From an uncultured Corynebacterium sp. (GTDB lineage Bacteria > Actinomycetota > Actinomycetes > Mycobacteriales > Mycobacteriaceae), in contig NZ_CAMIAN010000022.1 in assembly GCF_946221155.1 (NCBI RefSeq), forward strand, positions 1 to 33,615: DNA of 33,615 nt. The letters run 5' to 3'. The position numbers and the translations under genes were made by a program. Numbering within the stretch: the stretch's first letter is position 1; every line of letters starts with the position of its first letter. The notes below the pieces were generated by a model. It searched no databases. It had not been told where the DNA came from and saw nothing but the letters and a program-made list of their open reading frames with translations. Shown one piece after another: positions 30,606-33,615 of this stretch.

Positions 30606-32522
30606 CTAGGAGTTGTTGTTGCGCTGCTTCTCGCGGGAACGGGCACGGGCACGCTCGGTAGCATTCAGGATCACCTTGCGCACGCGAACAACCTCCGGGG
30701 TTACCTCGACGCACTCATCGAAGCCACAGAACTCCATGGCCTCTTCCAAGGTCAGGGTGCGAGCCTTAGCCAGGGTCACCGTCGCGTCCGCAGTAGCGGA
30801 ACGCATGTTGGTCAGCTTCTTTTCCTTGGTGATGTTGATGTCCATGTCCTCGTCGCGGTTGTTCGCACCGACGACCATGCCCTCGTAGGCCTCTGCGCCC
30901 GGCTCGACGAAGAAGGTGCCACGGTCCGCCAGCTGGATCAGCGCGTAGGCGGTGATCTGACCGGAGCGGTCGGCGACCAGGGAGCCGGAAGCGCGGCCCT
31001 TGATCTCGCCCGCCCACGGCTCGTAGCCAGCAGAGTAGCTGTTGGCGATACCAGTACCGCGGGTTTCAGTCATGAAGACGGTGCGGAAGCCGATCAGGCC
31101 ACGGGCCGGAACGATGAACTTCATGCGAATCCAGCCGGTGCCGGTGTTGTCCATGGACTCCATGCGCCCCTTGCGGGCGGCCAGCAGCTGGGTGACGGCA
31201 CCGAGGTGCTCTTCTGGAACGTCGATGACGAGGTTTTCGTAGGGCTCGTGCACCGTTCCGTCGATGGTGCGGGTAACCACCTGCGGCTTACCGACGGTCA
31301 GCTCGAAGCCCTCACGTCGCATGGTCTCCACCAGCACAGACAGGGCCATCTCGCCACGCCCCTGAACCTCCCAAGCATCCGGGCGCTCAGTGGGCAGCAC
31401 GCGCAGGGATACGTTACCGATCAGCTCCTGGTCCAGGCGGGCCTTCACCATACGGGCGGTCAGCTTGTCACCGCCACCACGGCCTGCCATCGGGGAGGTG
31501 TTCACGCCAATGGTCATGGAGATCGCGGGCTCGTCGACGGTGATGCGCGGCAGAGCGACCGGGTTTTCAGGATCGGCCAGGGTATCGCCGATCATGATGT
31601 CCTCGATGCCAGAGATAGCGGCGATGTCACCGGCGATCATCTCTTCGGCCGGCACGCGGGTCACGCCCTCGGTGCGCAGCAGCTCAGCCACCTTTGCGGT
31701 CTTGACGTGCTCCTTGCCGTCCTCGTCGTAGTGGATCCAGGCCACCTGCTGACCCTTACGCAGTCGGCCGGCATGGATACGCACCAGGCCAATGCGCCCC
31801 AGGAAGGAGGAGGAATCCAGGTTGGTGACGTGGGCCTGCAGCGGGCCATCCACGTCAGCGGAAGGCTCCGGCAGGACGTTATAGAGGACGTCGAACAATG
31901 GCTGCAAATCCTCAGAGTCCGGGACGTTCCCGTTGCCCGGGTTTTCGGTGGATGCCTTGCCTTCGCGGCCGGAGGTGTACAGCACCGGCAGATCCAACAG
32001 CTGTTCGGCAGCCTCTGCAGCCTCGTCGTCTTCCAGAGTGGAGGCCAGCTCCAGCAGCAGATCCTGAGACTCTTCGACAACTTCGTCGATGCGGGCATCC
32101 GGGCGGTCGGTCTTGTTCACGCAGATGATCACGGGCATCTTGGCAGCCAGTGCCTTGCCCAGTACGAAGCGGGTCTGTGGCAGTGGCCCCTCAGAGGCGT
32201 CAACAAGAAGAACCACACCGTCCACCATGGACAGGGCGCGTTCGACCTCACCGCCGAAATCGGCGTGGCCGGGCGTATCGATCACATTGATGATCAGGTC
32301 GCTACCCTCTTTACCCAGCCCCTTGCGGTGGATGGCGGTGTTTTTCGCCAGGATCGTGATGCCCTTTTCCCGTTCCAGGTCGCCGGAGTCCATCACACGC
32401 TCTTCAACTTCGCCGTGCGAAGAGAAGGCGCCAGACTGGTGCAGCATGGCGTCGACGAGGGTGGTCTTGCCGTGGTCGACGTGCGCGACGATGGCGACAT
32501 TGCGGAATTCAGTCAAAGACAC
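30606..32522 (-). CDS. typA: Ribosome-associated GTPase TypA/BipA
   Basis: Translational GTPase of 638 aa related to EF-G, acting on the ribosome in 50S assembly and stress. G1 is A-H-V-D-H-G-K-T-T, then the switch with ERVMDSGDLEREKGITI, G3 D-T-P-G-H-A-D-F and G4 N-K-T-D-R-P. Domain 2 and the EF-G-like domains III and V follow, with the BipA-specific C-terminus beginning around GLIGFRTVFMTETRGTG. The start chosen is GTG at 32522 (MSLTEFRNVAIVAHVDHG) with AAAGGAAAG upstream; a reading 15 codons longer lacks support. It appears to head the operon with lpqW and mshB. The gap to the next gene (32523-32829) holds a possible -10 TAGATT at 32571-32566 on this strand. Confidence 0.95.
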   Translation of the reverse strand: MSLTEFRNVAIVAHVDHGKTTLVDAMLHQSGAFSSHGEVEERVMDSGDLEREKGITILAKNTAIHRKGLGKEGSDLIINVIDTPGHADFGGEVERALSMVDGVVLLVDASEGPLPQTRFVLGKALAAKMPVIICVNKTDRPDARIDEVVEESQDLLLELASTLEDDEAAEAAEQLLDLPVLYTSGREGKASTENPGNGNVPDSEDLQPLFDVLYNVLPEPSADVDGPLQAHVTNLDSSSFLGRIGLVRIHAGRLRKGQQVAWIHYDEDGKEHVKTAKVAELLRTEGVTRVPAEEMIAGDIAAISGIEDIMIGDTLADPENPVALPRITVDEPAISMTIGVNTSPMAGRGGGDKLTARMVKARLDQELIGNVSLRVLPTERPDAWEVQGRGEMALSVLVETMRREGFELTVGKPQVVTRTIDGTVHEPYENLVIDVPEEHLGAVTQLLAARKGRMESMDNTGTGWIRMKFIVPARGLIGFRTVFMTETRGTGIANSYSAGYEPWAGEIKGRASGSLVADRSGQITAYALIQLADRGTFFVEPGAEAYEGMVVGANNRDEDMDINITKEKKLTNMRSATADATVTLAKARTLTLEEAMEFCGFDECVEVTPEVVRVRKVILNATERARARSREKQRNNNS

Positions 32523-32703
32523 AGATCCGAACTTTCCTTTACTTGGGTATTGGGGTCTTGAGTTCAATCTAGTTGTGCAGCGTAGGCACTTCAGGGGAAC
32601 CTTTCACAGCCTACTCCTTTAGTGCTCCACAATAACGCATGGGCCGCGAAGAAGTTTTTCCCAAAAGTTCCTAAAACCTTGAGAAAAGCTTTCAGGCCGG
32701 TGC

Positions 32704-32709
32704 TATTGT
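32704..32709 (+). promoter_or_regulatory. Candidate extended -10 upstream of the secreted protein gene
   Basis: TGCTATTGT (32701-32709) is an extended -10 (TGn-TATTGT); TTGAGA at 32679-32684 is a possible -35 at a long 19-nt spacing. If used, the leader would be about 110 nt and include the GTnAC repeats. A nearer promoter cannot be excluded. Confidence 0.4.
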
Positions 32710-32731
32710 TTACAAAAGGTTCCCAGCGAAC

Positions 32732-32767
32732 GTTACTAGCGTGACAAATGTGACAGATGTGACTAAT
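32732..32767 (+). repeat. Four 9-bp tandem GTnAC repeats, candidate operator
   Basis: Four units with exact 9-bp period: GTTACTAGC (32732), GTGACAAAT (32741), GTGACAGAT (32750), GTGACTAAT (32759), followed by GTGG. The core is GTkAC. They lie 63 nt before the secreted protein's start codon. Direct repeats with GTnAC cores suit response regulators that bind head-to-tail; MtrA of actinobacteria is one candidate. It is too short and lacks spacers for a CRISPR. Confidence 0.75.
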
Positions 32768-32829
32768 GTGGTTTCCATCTTCTGTTTAAACGCATGTGAA
32801 ATGACTAAACAAATCCCGAAAGGTTCACC

Positions 32830-33516
32830 GTGGCTTTCTCTCGACGCTTGACCCGTGCCGCCGCTGCACTGACCACTGCCTGCGCACTGGCAGTCCCGAC
32901 CGTGGTGGCTCCTACTACCGCCGGCGCCCAGGTACAGGGCTCCATCGATCACCTGGGTCGCCCCGCACCGCACGTCCTGGATCAAATCGAGGCTTTCGCC
33001 AACAACCCGCAGCTCCCGCCGAACGTGAAGGCTTCTCTGAAAAAGCTGGTCGGCTTCTTCCGTGGCGACGGCAAGCCGGGTGTCGACGTCCCGAAGGACG
33101 CCCCGGCGTTCACCCAGTTCGGCTGGCCAACCGTCTCCGGCAAGTGCATCGGCGGTAAGAACAAGGCCGTCGGTACCGCTATGGGCGTGCCGGGCCCGGC
33201 TAAGCTCCCGCTGCCAGGCGTCGGCGCCGGCGAGGTCAACTTCGTCTTCACCGCAATGGGCACCGGAACCGTGGCTAAAAAGCAGACCACCGCGATGAAC
33301 GTTCACTGGATCAACATCAACACCGGCAAGATGGGCCGCACCCCGCTGGGCTACACCGGTATCAACCCGAAGGGACCGGCCACCGTCAACGGTGTTGCCA
33401 AGACCGGCAAGGGTACCGTCATCGCTCTGCTCGAGGGCGGCGTGACCACCCACGAGAAGGAGTCCGGCAACTCCAACTGCAGCTTCCTGCCGACCGCGGC
33501 ACTGCTGCACGTCTAG
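32830..33516 (+). CDS. Conserved secreted protein of unknown function
   Basis: Exported protein of 228 aa. The Sec signal peptide has a basic start (MAFSRRLTRAAAA), a hydrophobic core and a likely A-G-A cleavage site near residues 34-36, just before QVQGSI. The mature part has exactly two Cys (in S-G-K-C-I-G and S-N-C-S-F), which may form a disulfide. It is rich in Gly, Pro and Lys with short beta-like repeats (GVPGPAKLPLPGVGAGEVNF). It resembles mycobacterial exported proteins of the Rv1157c kind, but I am not certain. The start is GTG at 32830, with AAAGG 6 nt upstream. A strong terminator follows and the codons look well adapted, suggesting high expression. The upstream GTnAC repeats suggest regulation. 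Confidence 0.82.
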   Translation: MAFSRRLTRAAAALTTACALAVPTVVAPTTAGAQVQGSIDHLGRPAPHVLDQIEAFANNPQLPPNVKASLKKLVGFFRGDGKPGVDVPKDAPAFTQFGWPTVSGKCIGGKNKAVGTAMGVPGPAKLPLPGVGAGEVNFVFTAMGTGTVAKKQTTAMNVHWININTGKMGRTPLGYTGINPKGPATVNGVAKTGKGTVIALLEGGVTTHEKESGNSNCSFLPTAALLHV

Positions 33517-33553
33517 TAGCTTTTACCTAGACACCCGGGCCTTCAAGCCCCTT

Positions 33554-33581
33554 GGCCGCGCTTCCCCGCGCGGCCTTTTTT
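33554..33581 (+). terminator. Rho-independent terminator of the secreted protein gene
   Basis: GGCCGCGC (33554-33561) and GCGCGGCC (33568-33575) form a perfect 8-bp GC stem with a 6-nt loop, followed by TTTTTT. It lies 37 nt past the stop codon. Nothing is recognised in the remaining 34 bases of the window. Confidence 0.95.
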
Positions 33582-33615
33582 CATATCTGCATTCACTACC
33601 TACACCTCGCTCTCC

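Noticed and set aside
30579..32561. Long plus-strand open frame of 660 codons opposite typA
   Set aside because: It is the antisense shadow of a well-supported GTPase gene in GC-rich DNA; the translation has no family-like motifs, and its length follows from codon bias.
32732..32767. CRISPR array
   Set aside because: The repeats are 9 bp in tandem without spacers; no cas gene is nearby.
32710..33510. Minus-strand open frame of 266 codons opposite the secreted protein
   Set aside because: The plus-strand frame has a signal peptide, ribosome site and terminator; the minus one only mirrors it and reads through the operator-like repeats.
1..33615. tRNA, rRNA, insertion sequences, prophage or signs of recent transfer
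   Set aside because: No tRNA-like cloverleaf, transposase, integrase or terminal repeats were recognised; composition and gene order look like conserved core genome throughout.

Overview
The window is a chromosomal stretch from a high-GC actinobacterium, almost certainly a Corynebacterium. By eye the GC content is near 60%, as in several lipophilic, skin-associated species, but the species cannot be fixed from the sequence. The assignment rests on three things. The 2-oxoglutarate dehydrogenase is the OdhA/Kgd type, with E1 fused to an E2-like acyltransferase domain. MshB indicates mycothiol synthesis. The gene order (kgd, MgtE-like, DUF1003, mrp, tatB, anti-sigma factor, sigE, O-methyltransferase, glgC, glgA, DivIVA-like, LOG, dapE, dapD, dapC, fdxC, mshB, lpqW, typA) matches a block I recall from Mycobacterium tuberculosis (about Rv1248c to Rv1165) and C. 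glutamicum. I see no insertion sequence, prophage, tRNA, rRNA or CRISPR array. This is core genome.

Layout. Positions 1-2410 hold the 3' part of a fused ABC exporter, followed by odhA (2464-6159) and a long hairpin terminator. A lipoprotein gene (minus strand) is divergent from an MgtE-like/DUF1003 pair, which is followed by mrp (7018-10089). The minus-strand cluster sigE, anti-sigma factor, tatB runs 11731 to 10099, and a divergent O-methyltransferase starts at 11937. The divergent glycogen genes glgC (minus) and glgA (plus) follow, with glgA trailed by a GH32-fold protein (12711-16852). The minus strand at 16893-20757 carries LOG, a DivIVA-like protein, an M17 aminopeptidase and an RlmA-type methyltransferase. 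dapE (minus) is divergent from an AroP-like permease and dapD (plus). A long minus-strand block, typA, lpqW, mshB, a small membrane protein, fdxC, dapC and an RluA-type synthase, runs from 32522 down to 24740. The window closes with a secreted protein and a strong terminator (32830-33581).

How the genes work together. odhA supplies the TCA cycle. glgC and glgA make ADP-glucose and use it for alpha-glucan or maltose-1-phosphate. dapC, dapD and dapE are three consecutive enzymes of the succinylase branch to meso-diaminopimelate and lysine. sigE and its zinc anti-sigma factor respond to envelope stress and sit beside tatB. mshB makes mycothiol, and LpqW is linked to lipomannan/lipoarabinomannan assembly.

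Most notable observations: (1) the protein after glgA is a full GH32-type propeller in which all three catalytic acids appear replaced, a likely pseudoenzyme; (2) four 9-bp tandem GTnAC repeats lie upstream of the secreted protein gene; (3) at least a dozen genes carry a TAnnnT-like hexamer 6-10 nt before the start codon, implying many leaderless mRNAs; (4) the RlmA-like enzyme has lost the three cysteines of its zinc finger and Mrp lacks its cysteine pair; (5) two terminators (for dapD and mrp) lie inside the 3' coding ends of convergent genes; (6) a soluble MgtE-like sensor is coupled to a DUF1003 membrane protein; (7) the pseudouridine synthase lacks a normal start codon for its apparent N-terminus.
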